From Branchiostoma floridae (taxonomy: Eukaryota > Chordata > Leptocardii > Amphioxiformes > Branchiostomatidae), in NCBI RefSeq assembly GCF_000003815.2, contig NC_049979.1, positions 35,004,600 through 35,068,599 of the forward strand: a stretch of 64,000 nt of DNA, given 5' to 3'. Each line of letters starts with the position of its first letter. The stretch's first letter is position 1. This document shows positions 44,214 through 56,500 of the stretch, piece by piece. The notes under the pieces were generated by a model. It saw only the letters and a program-made list of their open reading frames with translations, did no database searches and was not told where the DNA came from. A program made the translations under genes and the position numbers.

Positions 44214-45441
44214 GTGAGACAGCACATTACTTACTAGTAGTACATGTAGTACAATATAGCCTGAGACCTGAGTACTATCCTCTGCAGTGACCGCTGGGTC
44301 AATCCTTTTGCTTGGAGGATGGTCCTCAGGTTAAGTACAGTGAGGACTGTCCAAGAAAGCCACTCAGGGGACAGAAACATCATCTGGTCAATGTACACAT
44401 AGACGGGTGATCACTGCAGACAGAACCAGAGCCGTCTCCAAGACCCTGTCCGTTTGTGCCAAAAGGAAATTTGCATGTTGGGAGGAACAAAAATTTCGTC
44501 CTGCCCAAAAAGGGGAATTTCATAATGAGATTTGACAACATTATATTTTCACGAAAATGCTACAACATGAGATCCCAAACAATGAATGGGACAGACAAAA
44601 ATGAATATCTGTAGACAGCCCTGTAAAGGCTTTGTAATGCTTGTGTCAATGGGACAATGAGAATATTATCTACTTGTAAAATGTAAGGGACCACCAAAAA
44701 AGTGGTCATAACTCATGGACCAGGTAGTCCTTATGTTGAAGTGGTAGTAAACTTAGGCTTAACTGTACCTGGAATAGCTCTTAAATATTATAATTACTTA
44801 CAGTCTTGAGTTTGTGTCCTTCCTTGTCCCAGTTGATGATCAAGTATGAATTTTCTGTTCCAGGTTGCCTCCTTGGTAGGATTAATTGTTGAACAATTTT
44901 GTAAATCATTTGATCCTGAAGGTAATTGTACCCCATGAATGGATGGATGTATTGCTGTATATTCTCAAAAGGCACAATGTATGGCAACAACCAGTTAACA
45001 ATAATACAACAAGGCTGATTCATCCTACATATTCAAATGTAGAACTACAGAATATGATTTCATAGTTGCACATGTCAGTCTTAATTCTCCATAGCTAAAG
45101 TCTGGTAGTAAAGACTCATTTGTGTTTATATCACCCATTCTTTGCAGTGCTCCTTCTTAGAATACAAGAACTTCAAGTTGGTCTACAGGAGATACGCTTC
45201 CCTGTACTTCATCGTGGGAGTGGACCACACTGAGAATGAACTTGCCATCTTGGAACTCATCCACAACATTGTGGAGACGTATGACAAGTATTTTGACAAA
45301 GTCTGTGAACTGGACATCATGTTCAATCTGGACAAGGCCTACATGATTCTGGAGGAGATGGTGATGAACGGGAGGATAGTCGAGATGAATCAAAACCGCA
45401 TCCTCTTACCCATCAGAGTAATGGACCAGGCAACACAATGA
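44079..45441 (+). CDS. AP4S1: AP-4 complex sigma subunit (2 coding exons, 142 codons)
   Basis: AP4S1 is the small subunit of the AP-4 adaptor, which sorts cargo such as ATG9A from the trans-Golgi network. Exons 44079-44213 and 45148-45441 join in phase 0 after DNQ. The product begins [20 protein letters not shown] and has [20 protein letters not shown], then [19 protein letters not shown], the longin-like sigma fold. Length (142) matches the vertebrate protein (144). [19 protein letters not shown] and similarity throughout favour AP-4 over AP-1/2/3 sigma. The ATG exon follows tttcag, so a non-coding 5' exon must exist. It is divergent from striatin and convergent with TBCE. Confidence 0.95.
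44266..44330 (+). repeat. Dispersed repeat fragment, copy 2
   Basis: CTGAGTACTATCCTCTGCAG, TGACCGCTGGGTCAATCCTT match 42222-42275. It lies in the AP4S1 intron. Confidence 0.65.
45148..45441 (+). CDS. AP4S1: AP4S1 coding exon 2
   Basis: Acceptor ctttgcag; 97 codons plus TGA. Begins CSFLEYKNF and ends [10 protein letters not shown]. One exon here covers most of the protein. Confidence 0.95.
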   Translation, partial: CSFLEYKNFKLVYRRYASLYFIVGVDHTENELAILELIHNIVETYDKYFDKVCELDIMFNLDKAYMILEEMVMNGRIVEMNQNRILLPIRVMDQATQ

Positions 45442-45818
45442 GGAATAGGAAAGGAAAGGACCAATGTTTTCCAGTTACCCGACCTATCCCAGCAAAAACC
45501 TACCAACCCTTGCCTTTTTTCAGTAATGGCCACCTGCAAGGGACAGGAAATTGTTGATGTTGCATGTCAGTGACAAAATTCAAAACCGACCTGAATTTCA
45601 CTCATTTTAGGACTTTAGGAGATAATGTAAGAATTTTTAATGAAGATTGTACATCTTTGTTCAGTTTATCAATAGTGGTGCTTGTACAATGTATCTTTTG
45701 TATATATGAAATTATGAATTTGAAAATATATGTAAATGTATCCGTGTTTGATGCATTTCAGTTTTACATTGCTAAAATGTATTTGTTGATCACTTCAGCA
45801 GAAACCTACAAAAAATAG

Positions 45819-45824
45819 AATAAA
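45819..45824 (+). terminator. AP4S1: Possible AP4S1 polyadenylation signal
   Basis: AATAAA 378 bp after the AP4S1 stop, in AT-rich DNA and just before a MITE. Cleavage site not determined. Confidence 0.5.
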
Positions 45825-45856
45825 GAGAAGAGAATCCCTACTTATCAACTCTCTAA

Positions 45857-46046
45857 AGCCCCCTTTACAAATCAAGAATTTAGCTCGGCCGAGTAGTCAG
45901 CGAGCGCTAAGTTATGAGGAGGCATGACCCTGATGCCTACAAACAAATGGCACAGTTTCTTCGTCGGCATCAGGGTCATACCTCCTCGTAATCGAGAGCT
46001 CGCTGACAACTCGGCCGAGCTAAATTCTTGATTTGTAAAGGGGGCT
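45857..46046. mobile_element. Harbinger-like MITE, 190 bp, TAA target duplication
   Basis: AGCCCCCTTTACAAATCAAG at the left and its inverse ending GTAAAGGGGGCT at 46046. TAA flanks both sides. The arms pair for about 75 bp with some mismatches, including CTCGGCCGAG and GACCCTGATGCC. A 3-bp TAA duplication fits PIF/Harbinger. Confidence 0.85.
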
Positions 46047-47100
46047 TAATGAATTTCATGGCCATAACTGGAAATAGATTTTTTTGCCAGGCCAAAAGAA
46101 GAAAACCAAGATCTCGTACCATGGCGAATGTTCTATTCACTATTCTGTACTTAACTTCTTGCTAATTCTGTCTTTGCCAGACACTCCTCACATCCTCCTA
46201 GTCTGTGATTACCTTCTGTCTCACATCCTGTTGTCATGCTACAATATTCGTATCACTACAAATATACAATGGGACAAACACACAGACTGAGAACAATAAC
46301 TCCATCTTCTCCCATAACTATTGATTGATTTTAATCCAATACATAATCAAACTGTGGATAACAACAACATAGTGTTGCTTTTTCTAGGCAACTTGTTTTG
46401 ATCTTAAACAAAGTGGACAAACACATGGACATTCACTTCGATTGATTTATTCAATTTCTTCACATTCTTAAGTGCTTTTTGGCGCCCAAAATGGCAAATA
46501 ACAAGTGAATGTAGTACCTTTGCATAGTGATTAAAAAATAAGGTTGAATACATATGTCAACAAGGCCAGTGCATTATTGTGTCATGGCCTTGTAAAGTCT
46601 TACAAAAGCCCAGCAAGTAGTAGTGTACTCTTTAGATAGGTTTTCTTTTTTTGACTTGTGCTTCAAAGACTGCAACAAAGGCTGCTGCAATGCCATGTTT
46701 GGGATGGTTATCTTCTACCCAAACACCCCTCTTCCGCTTTATCATAAAACTTGTGGTCAGAAGAAACGTACTAGTTGCTTGGAGCAGGAGCAGAAGGAAG
46801 AATTCAACAGATTACATGTCATTGTTACAATTATTGTACCTGAGGAATGTATTACTAGTAATCACATTGGTTACATTAAGACCTTTGGACAAACGACTTT
46901 TAGCTGAAAATTACTTTAAAACTTGCTATTCCTCCATAAATTTTCTGCTCTTGCTACTGATTCACATACAGGGCTATACAATTAGTGTCTCAATCACCCA
47001 CACTTGTCATATAATCAGTCAGATGTAAAAAGATTTAGACATACAACAAAAACACAAAATATTTAAAAGACTGTTCTTTCTCCAAATTTGTGGTGTACTT
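46047..47100. other. Intergenic region between AP4S1 and TBCE
   Basis: No gene recognised. A minus-strand AATAAA (TTTATT at 46446-46451 on the plus strand) lies about 1 kb beyond the TBCE stop and could serve TBCE. Confidence 0.45.
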
Positions 47101-47327
47101 TAATCTCCAAGCAGATCCTACAGTAGCATAAGATAGTATCAAAAGCTGGCAGATGATTGAAGCCGGCTTCTCACCGGACGCGGGGGACGCTTGCGGCATT
47201 GCGGGGTTCGAGAGTGCACCTTTAGGAGTGTGGTTCGCTACATGACAAATGTACAACTCTTGGCCGACTACACTCCTTGGGCGGTTTGGTACTAGATTAT
47301 GTCATCGTAGGATCTGCTTGGAGATTA
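47101..47327. mobile_element. hAT-like MITE, 227 bp
   Basis: TAATCTCCAAGCAGATCCTA at 47101 and TAGGATCTGCTTGGAGATTA ending at 47327 are perfect 20-bp inverted ends. Flanks GTGTACTT and GAGTACTT form an 8-bp duplication with one mismatch. It lies about 150 bp beyond the TBCE stop, perhaps in its 3' UTR. Confidence 0.88.
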
Positions 47328-47470
47328 GAGTACTTCAGCAATTCGTCTTTGACCAGCAGCAATCACAGCCTCCAGTGGAAAGGGACTTTTAATTAGGTAA
47401 TGTCATTTCTATAAATGTCTCAGACAACGAGGTGACAAGGACAGATTAAAAGAGAGAATGACATCCCAGG

Positions 47471-47581
47471 TCAGCTGGCCTCCTCCTGCACCAGGATGAT
47501 GTCCCCATTCTCTATGGAGTAGAAGATCAGGTCTCGCATGTCATTGTCCAGCTCAATCTCTTGCTTCTCCTCTAGATCCTC
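47471..47581 (-). CDS. TBCE: TBCE exon 16 (C terminus)
   Basis: Encodes [20 protein letters not shown] then [16 protein letters not shown] and TGA, matching human LENDLKSLQFYSVENGD. Confidence 0.95.
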   Translation of the reverse strand, partial: EDLEEKQEIELDNDMRDLIFYSIENGDIILVQEEAS

Positions 47582-50500
47582 CTATGTGCACAGAAAGGGA
47601 AGGATTATGTCTTCATCTCTATATCATACTTTAACATATAACTAAAAGATGGGAGATTTTTTTTTAAATTAACCTAATAGATTATCTCTCAATCATGAAT
47701 GCACACCACATAATCACAGAGCATTCGGGAAGTATGCATTCGATAGGGGAACACACTAGAAGACACTCAATGTAGCTAAATGTGGAAAGGTGTGACAGGT
47801 CGTTCAGTGTAATACAACCAGCTGTAGCCACACTGCATGCCTGTAAAGCTTGTTTGTTCTACCGAAGCTGTATACTGGTGGTAAAGAAACGGAAGTTGGT
47901 GCGTTACGCCAAAGGGCAGTTTATACTAGGAGCTATACAGGTACAGAGAAAGACTTGGACTTGAGGAAACAATAATTTTATGTACATAACCAAAGCTTCA
48001 ATTCCTCTGGTGGATTCTTACATCTAATGGCACATTGATAACACAGTTAAGAAGCCTACTTTTAATACATGTAATACAGTTGGTGAAAGAGTCAGGAATC
48101 ACTTATTACCTTCCCACTTGTGTAAGACAACTTTTGATCAGAAATGTTGATCTTAACCAGTCGCTGGACCAAGATCTTCAGCTTCTGTACAGTCATGGTA
48201 CCTGTACATATGGGACATATGTATCAACAGTACAGTATATGTACAATGTACATCTGACCAAAACAAAACATGGCATCTTGTTTCAATATCAATTGACAAA
48301 GAATTTGAATAGAGCCTTGTCCACACTTCCACACAATGTCATGTATTCCATACCTGGAAGTTTCTTGTTGTAGACTTTGTCTCCTTTTGATGGACAAACT
48401 ATTTTCACAGCTGCACAGATAGTTAAGGTTCAGCTTTTCAACACATTCTAAGTATCCTTATATGTTTCTTGCAAAAACCATCATGATGTCATATCTTTGT
48501 GGGTGGACCACAGTCCCGTCTTAATGCACGTCAGATGATTTAAACAACTAGGATTCAAACTGACAACTTCTTGGTCTAGAGGCAGATTGACACTATGCAT
48601 GCTATGCATGTGTGTAACTTGCTACATGTATGTCATTCCAGTAAAGGATACAGAGGAGAGTCTTCTTCAAAGCTGTGGTGACTGGTTCCAGGTCATGCTT
48701 GCTGGGAGCACCGTACTCTGAGAAAGTACAGAAGAAGCCATGAATTAGATTGTGAAGTCCAAAGCTGTACCATCTCAACTACATGTTATTAGTATGTATG
48801 CTCCAAATAAGGAAATGGTGCCCATACAAACCTTGGTTTATGAATAACTTACCATGGACCACAGTTCTTGCTCCAACATCGAGTCCTATGGTCTCATGAT
48901 GGATTTATGGTATTCAAAGAGCCTCTTTCCACTTAAGGCTCTAAAGATTTCATTGATTGCTCAAGAAATGTACTAGATAAAGATCAATTTAAAAAAAAAT
49001 GTTCTGTGTGTTTTGTTGTCTTTGAATCATATTTTAACATATTGTAACAATATTATTCCAATTATGAAATCAAGGATCACACATATCCAATTTTGGTCAC
49101 TGTACAATTGCTCAGCAATCTCTGTCTAATTTGAAGAGAGCCTTTAGCATACTTTTGTTTGAAATAAGTACATGTACTGTATAGGGTGCAGGTAAAGGTT
49201 GTACCTAACTGCACTTGCGTCAAGCTTGTGTTCAAAAGATACTCAACGAATATCAGGGATAAAGTCAAGTTAAGAACAAATTTTCTTACGTTTTGTGTAT
49301 TTTGTCGTCTTCCAAGTCATACTTTTACGTATTACGCAATATCTAAATTATAGAAAATCAGAGATCTGAAAATAAGACAACAGTGACACAGTGAACAAAC
49401 CCTGCAGTGACACAAGCTTGATGCAAGTGCAGTGAGATACCACCTTAAGAAAGTGAAGGTGAGAAATATGGATGGAATGGATGACCGAATGAACAAACAA
49501 ATCCTTCAAAGCCAAACCCTGGCTCTCCCTCGGATATCCATTCTCTGTAAACTAATGTGATTATCCATGTGTACAGATTGTATATCATAATTGTATATGA
49601 TGTAAATTTGTAAGAGTTTTGCTTATACAATGTAAGTTAATGCTAGTGATTTTATATTGTTTATTGTAGCAATTGTATTCTTCTCTCTCAGGGTTAGCCC
49701 TTGGCAATAGCCTACGGCTAGTTGGGCAGCCCTAGCTGTACAGCTAAACAAAGGAATAAATAAACAAATGAATGAACTAGGACCTCATACCTCCATGAAA
49801 TATTTATTGCTTTTTTGTGGATGGTATGTATGTTTATAGTCGGTTGTATTTGAGAGTAATGGTTGTAAATGTTATGGGAAAGTAGTGGTGTATTTATTTA
49901 ATGACACAGAGGATGTCCATCTGATTAGTAATTATCAAAATGTGACACTTAATTGTGTAATGTGCGTTTAAGAGGTCGACGGCATATGGTAGCGTGGTGT
50001 TCCTTAAGCTTTATGTTTGGCATTTAAACTGTCTAAGGTTGTCAGCATTATTGAGGTTCGACTATGTGCCTCAGAGCGGTGTGGTGGGAGGAAGTTGGAA
50101 AACTCAGAAAGAAGAAGGGATGTGGCCAACTTTAGTCAGATGGTGATTTGATTTTCCACCAATATGTCATAACATCAGCTGTTCACACGGTACAAAAACG
50201 AGATGCACACTTTCCTCTGACAGCCCTACACCAACTGTAAGATGAATACTTGGCGCCAACCCCGTCTGCTAAAAAACAAGTACCATTCATTTGGCTACGA
50301 ATGAGACAACTAACAACTGTCCCTTATCGTAACGAAATCAGAACATCTGTATTGCCCATTAAACTTCTGACACCCAACCCATCTAAGATGAGAGGACCTA
50401 ATGGCATTTTAATCACCATGTCACTCAAATCAGCAGTACAGTATGTGAGACATCCATACCTCACCTGTTAAGCATTACCGTAAAATGTACCTCAACTTCT

Positions 50501-53500
50501 TACAATTATACTTACGCTTCACATCTCCATATCCTAAGCAGACATAAATAAAACTAATTATCATATTAAAAAAACTCGGGGTTCCCCAAACAGCTGTCAT
50601 ACAAATCACCTCACTATCTGCTTGGAGCTAAGCCCATTAACCAACACTTAAAGCACGATGCCTGTTCCAATATATCGCAGATATAGGGGTGATTTCTGAT
50701 ATTATTACATCGATTATAACGACAGATACGGCGCCCAAAATCTCATCGATTCGAGCTTTCATCACACCCCACCAACACAACAAGTATGAAACCAATCCAT
50801 CCAGCCGTTCTTGAGTAATCTTGTACACAGACAGAGACAGTAAATATAACCTCCATGACATTTCATGGAGGTAATTATTGGTATCACTATATACTGACTT
50901 GCTATGATTTCAGCAAATCTTGGATGAGTCTGCTGAAAGCGCAGACTGGGTTTGTTCTTCTCTGGTTCCGGGTCTCCTCCAGCCTTCAACCAGACTAGCC
51001 CGTATTTCCTGATGTAGTCCAGCTCTGCGGTCTCGCGCTCTTTTACTGTTACCTATGGCACACAAGATACCGTCAATAGTTCCATCAGGTTGGTACGTCA
51101 ATGGACAGCAAAGCTCTTTGTACACAAATAAGTAATACATGTACTATTTTTCCTGAACTGACGTTACAGTGACTATCACCTTCACCAGTAGTCTCTACCA
51201 GACTCCGAGTCGCTATAAAAAATCGTAGAAATGGTACAAAAAGAGGAGTAAGCCGGCCAGAGGAATATAGCCGGCTAGGCAACAGTAACGCGACCGCGGA
51301 TCGCGAGCTATTCCCTGGCCGGTTATATTCCTCTCTATTTGTCTATTTGTTCCATTTCTACGATTTTCCAGCGATCCGGAGTCTGGTAGAGACTATTCAC
51401 CAGTCTGACTGGCTTTACATGTGCATGCACTTCTCACTATTGCAGCTAGGTGCCGCTGCTGCATTGTGAAAATAAGTGACATGTACATGTAAGAGATAAG
51501 CACATTTCTTTTCTTTGTTCTACTACATACTCTGTGTAGTCAGTAATTTGTTCAACCTTCCTGACCACTTGAATCTCATGATATAAATGTTGTCAACTGT
51601 CTGTTGTCAATTTTCTTCACACATCACTTCTTTGCAAATTTTTAGCTGAAACTTAATTTTGAGATCATTACCATCATCATCACTCTGTGACGACCCACCT
51701 GACTCCTGTTGCAGACCCTGAGACCCCCTATCCTGGCGATCAGCATCAGCCTGACGGCCATCTTGTCCGTCTCCAAGCTCAGGACCGGGTTATTGCGACA
51801 CTCCAACTCCTGCAGGCACTGCAGCTTGTTCAACTCATTGATGTCCTCCCACTGAGGCAGGCACAAGGAGATACAAGAACTGATGAAGTTCCAATATATG
51901 AACCCCCAAAAATGTATGATCCTTGACAATAAGCTGGTTCATTATTCAAACTGTGCATGCACTAGGTCAAAGGCCTCTAAAGCCCCGTTCATGATACAAA
52001 AAAAGAAACGGTTCTATCGGTTACTATCGGTTAGGCCAGCTGAAACGGATAAGTTTTGTCATCATGGACGGTCCGAAACGGATCTGAAGCAATAGGAAAC
52101 GGTTTGTTCGGAACCTCCTCGCGAGGTAGTATTGAAACGGTTTCTTCCTTATCCGGAATTGCGAATTTGTATCATGAACGCAAAAGCGGCGCGATCCGTT
52201 TTACATCCGGGCATGTGCGTTCATATTTGAGGGCGCCACGGGGGAAAAATACAATTTTTAATCTGTCATTCGGGTGTTTCGGCCGTGTTTTCAATTGTAA
52301 AATTTGTTTTTATTATCGGGCCGCCACCTAGTCTAGTGAGGAGCCAGCAGTCCTGATATCGCAAGGGGAATGTGTCAGGAGATCCAGTGGAAATGTCATA
52401 GCATGGCATATATCGGGACCACAATGTTTTCAGAGGCATTTTCAATGTCATAACAGAACCCAGCTTCGAATACAGTAAGACATTGGTTCAATTTCGATCA
52501 AAGACCAACAATCTGACACAGAAGTACAAGTTTGGGCAAGATCACAACAACCTCAGGGGTCAGAGGTCGCATTTCCGTGCATTACCATGCCTTTTCAAGG
52601 AACTGAAACGGTTTGCAAGTTTGCATCGTGAACGCAAAATGCAAACCGTTTCCTGTCGTTTGCTGTCGGATTTCCAGGCCTAACCGATAGAACCGTTTCA
52701 TTTTTTGTATCATGAACGGGGCCTAACTTGTTTCTAACAGTTTCTGTTCAGACAAATGCTTACCCCATGCCCAGACATGTTTTGTCTGTGTCTCTCAATC
52801 TCATGATCAATGCATTATACTGCACATGCACAGGTCAAACCATTGGACAGCTTGAACAGTGTGGGTATATTTTTGCACAAGGGTTAGAATACTCCAGTTT
52901 TGACAGTAGAGAGTGGGGAGTTGAATTTTCTGTCTTCCTCCCAAACATTAGTTTTCTGATGTATCCTAATTATTTTTCAATGCCACTTGAGGACACTCAA
53001 TCATAAATATTCAAATTAACATTGAAAATACACCTACATTTTCCAGCTTATTCCGACTTATGGAGATGGACTTGAGGCAGGGAAACAGGCCAGTTTTCTC
53101 ACCTGGATGTGATTAAAGAAAACATTTAAAAATACAATTCATTATTCATTTTTTAAAGTGTGCACACAATCTGAAAATGTATTTTGTTGTGACATTGTCC
53201 ATAAATGTTCAAAGAAGAATGTACAGTAGTAACAGATACCAACCAACAGGTGTGTCTTTGAAGGCGATTCTGGTCAGGCCAGTATCGTTCACTATCAGGG
53301 TCTCCAGACTAGTCGGACAAGAGGAAAAATACAGATGTCAGAAACATTGTAACATATTAATAACGTCTTTCNNNNNNNNNNNNNNNNNNNNNNNNNNNNN
53401 NNNNNNNNNNNNNNNNNNNNNNNNNNNNNNNNNNNNNNNNNNNNNNNNNNNNNNNNNNNNNNNNNNNNNNNAAGGATGCTATGATTGTATCCAATCTTTT

Positions 53501-56500
53501 ATCAGGTCCATAATAATAAACATAGTGTACAGACAAAACATTTAACATGACAATAACATATCAGGTGGTGCAAAAACGAGAGGCAGACTCAGTGAAAAGA
53601 CCTCGGAATCGCATAGCAGCTGCATTACTAATTTCCGGCACAAGGGGGCGAGTCATACATAAGTGTGCAAACTTACGCCTCTTGGCGTCGAAGTATTGAG
53701 TAACCTGTATCCATAATTTTGTTACAACACTTTCAGTTTCAGTCTACAAAAAAATTAGATTCTACGCAATACTATACATTCAAAATTTTTTTGCTGAACA
53801 ACTGCTATGTAACACCTAGTTCACCTTTATCTGTGGGGTGACCTATATCCGTTGTCTTTATAAACAGCACATTTAGGAGTATTAAGTCTGCGGAATGTGG
53901 TTTCAAATTTGCAATATTTTCAAATTGTTCTGACTTGAAACCACTGTCCATCAGCTTTATATCCCTAAATACGCTTTGTTTATAAACAACGTATATAGTT
54001 ACCCTTGGATACAGGTGAACCAGCGATATATTGTATCCTCACCTTTTCATGTCTCCAAGCTTGAGGACTTCCTCCCAGTCTTGTAGCTGATTTCCCTCCA
54101 GGTTCAGTAGGGTTAGAGCAGGGAACTGGGACCCCAGCCTGAGAAGTACATAATGTTACAGGTGTCAAAACCAACTAATTCCCTTAAGCAAGTATCTCAC
54201 TGGACTGCAGTATATTGGTGGTCTTGCTGCATCCTAAATTGGATTTCTGTTCCCTTTGTCTTTAAAAAAATGGGAATACCATGCAAAACCTACTTGTATG
54301 AGCAAGATGACTGTATATACCATGCTACTAGTACAGAAACAAGAAGGAAACAAGTGACACTAGGCACTACTAGATGAACACAACCCCACCCATCTTTGTA
54401 GGAGAAAAACCTTATTTGATACAGTTTCTACATGATGGATATAATTTGACCAAAAGAAGCAGCCAGTACCAGTACCCAGTACCCACCTATCTAACACTGT
54501 GATGTTGTTGAAACAGATGTGGAGTTCTCGAAGAGCCGGCCACATGGCAGAACATCTCAGTAACTGGTCGAAACAGGTCGATATGATAATGCAATATTAT
54601 CAACTGAACAAATGCAATCAAGTTGTGATGAAAAAAAAATCAATTACTATTTCTTTTTACCAGGATGGCTCCCTGGATGACTGGCCACTGTAAATACTTT
54701 TTAGACAGGCCCTGGGTATATACTTTAATGATGACAATGACAATGACAATGACAAAGAAGTTCAATGAAGCAGTACATACATTTGGCAAAACCAGATTTC
54801 CACATCAAATACAGTGTACCACGATTGTTAATGATATCTGTTAAATCGTAGTAGCTATCCAATACGTCATAACATTTTAAGGTCAAACTACTCTCGTGCA
54901 GAGCATTTGGAAAGATGACGTACATAATGGTTCATACTGCAGTCAGATCATTCCTTCTCATGATCACAAAATAAAGTAAAATCACTTCGTTTTAGACTAG
55001 ATCAGAGGTATCTGCAGGGTTGAACAAGTTTTCTAAAATCCACTTGTCCTATCGGGCAAGCACATAAAAAATGTACTTGCCCGAACCAATTTTTCACTTG
55101 CCCAAAATTCAAATGTCACTGTTACTAGTATATGCATTTTCACTTCCAGCAATGGAATTCTCTGTAGACAATTGCTTGATGTCATGACTGTAAAAAGTAA
55201 CAAGTATATCAAAATTGCACTAAAATCAATGGAAAAATCTTACTTGCCCGATCGGACAAGTGGGGTAGGACATGCACTTGCCCGAACAGCACTTTCACTT
55301 GCCCTGGACAATAGGGCTAGTGGACTTGTTTATCCCTGATCTGTGACATTACGAGGACTTACATAATGCTAGGTATGTTAAATGATGGTGTGAATGCCAA
55401 TCCAATACATAGATATTCATAAATATTATGCCTATATATAGTATATGGATAGATGGAAAATGTGTTCTCAAACAGTAGAAAATCGCTGCCTCACCTGTTC
55501 AGTTTGAAGTTGAACTCTGTTGTAGAAAACGATTTTGACCGTCTGTAGTGCTGTTGACAGGCTGGCTGGGTCCTCCGGTAACTCTAACATATTCTCACTG
55601 ACAGGGAAAGGGTTGGACAGAATGTGGGGAGAACATGTGAAAGTCATCTCAAACCAGGGCTCTAGCCAGCTCGACATTTTTTTCCGTCAGCCAATTCCCA
55701 TTGTCGCAAAAACACTATTCTACTATTTCTAGGAGTTAGAGAGACTAAACAGAGACCTTGAAAAAAGGGTTTTAATGAGATTATCGTATGCAAAAGGGCA
55801 CCGACACCCATTGTCAACAATCATAACAATAGCAAAAAAAACAGTGTGTGGCTTTTACGGCCGTGGACGGCGTCCCCAAGCAGCCTGTAGCTTCAACCAA
55901 GGAGCTTTTATCAGATTTTTGTCCGTCAAAGTTGACGGATTGGTTTTAAAATTTTTACGTCAAACGCAGCAAATTTCCGTCAATTGACGGAAAAACGGAT
56001 GCTGGCTAGAGCCCTGTCTCAAACCTATTCAAGTCAACAAATTTCATGAACAGTTGAGTAAATTGTTGATTACAAGGTTAGACATCCAGGTAATAAGATA
56101 CACCAAAAAGTAGATACTCATCACGCAACTGGATATGATTTTGGAAACGGTCAGAGGTTTTGGATAGCATGCACTATCTTTCATCAGTGACACTGAAGAG
56201 ATCTGGAAGAACCTGGGCTTTTTTATGCCCTTCCTATCAATGCAAAGGACAATTTTGGATTGTCCAACAGGAAACTCTTCTACTAGTGGTGACAGAGAAA
56301 TGAGAAGACAGGCACTAAGTATGTACAGTATACACAGGTTCATTGTAGAGTTGAAATTCCCCTAGATTTTTTCAACAAGAATCACAAACAGTGGACAGTC
56401 CCGTCCTGAGGACTGCAACCCTTTCCAGTAGCATTTATGTCGGGTGAGCTGCCGCAGCCAGGATTCAAGCTCACAACCTCTTGGTCCGGAGGCGACTCTT

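Noticed and set aside
45142..45147. Starting AP4S1 exon 2 with an additional Met-Gln
   Set aside because: These bases are the splice acceptor; joining at 45148 gives the DNQ-CSF sequence expected for sigma-4.
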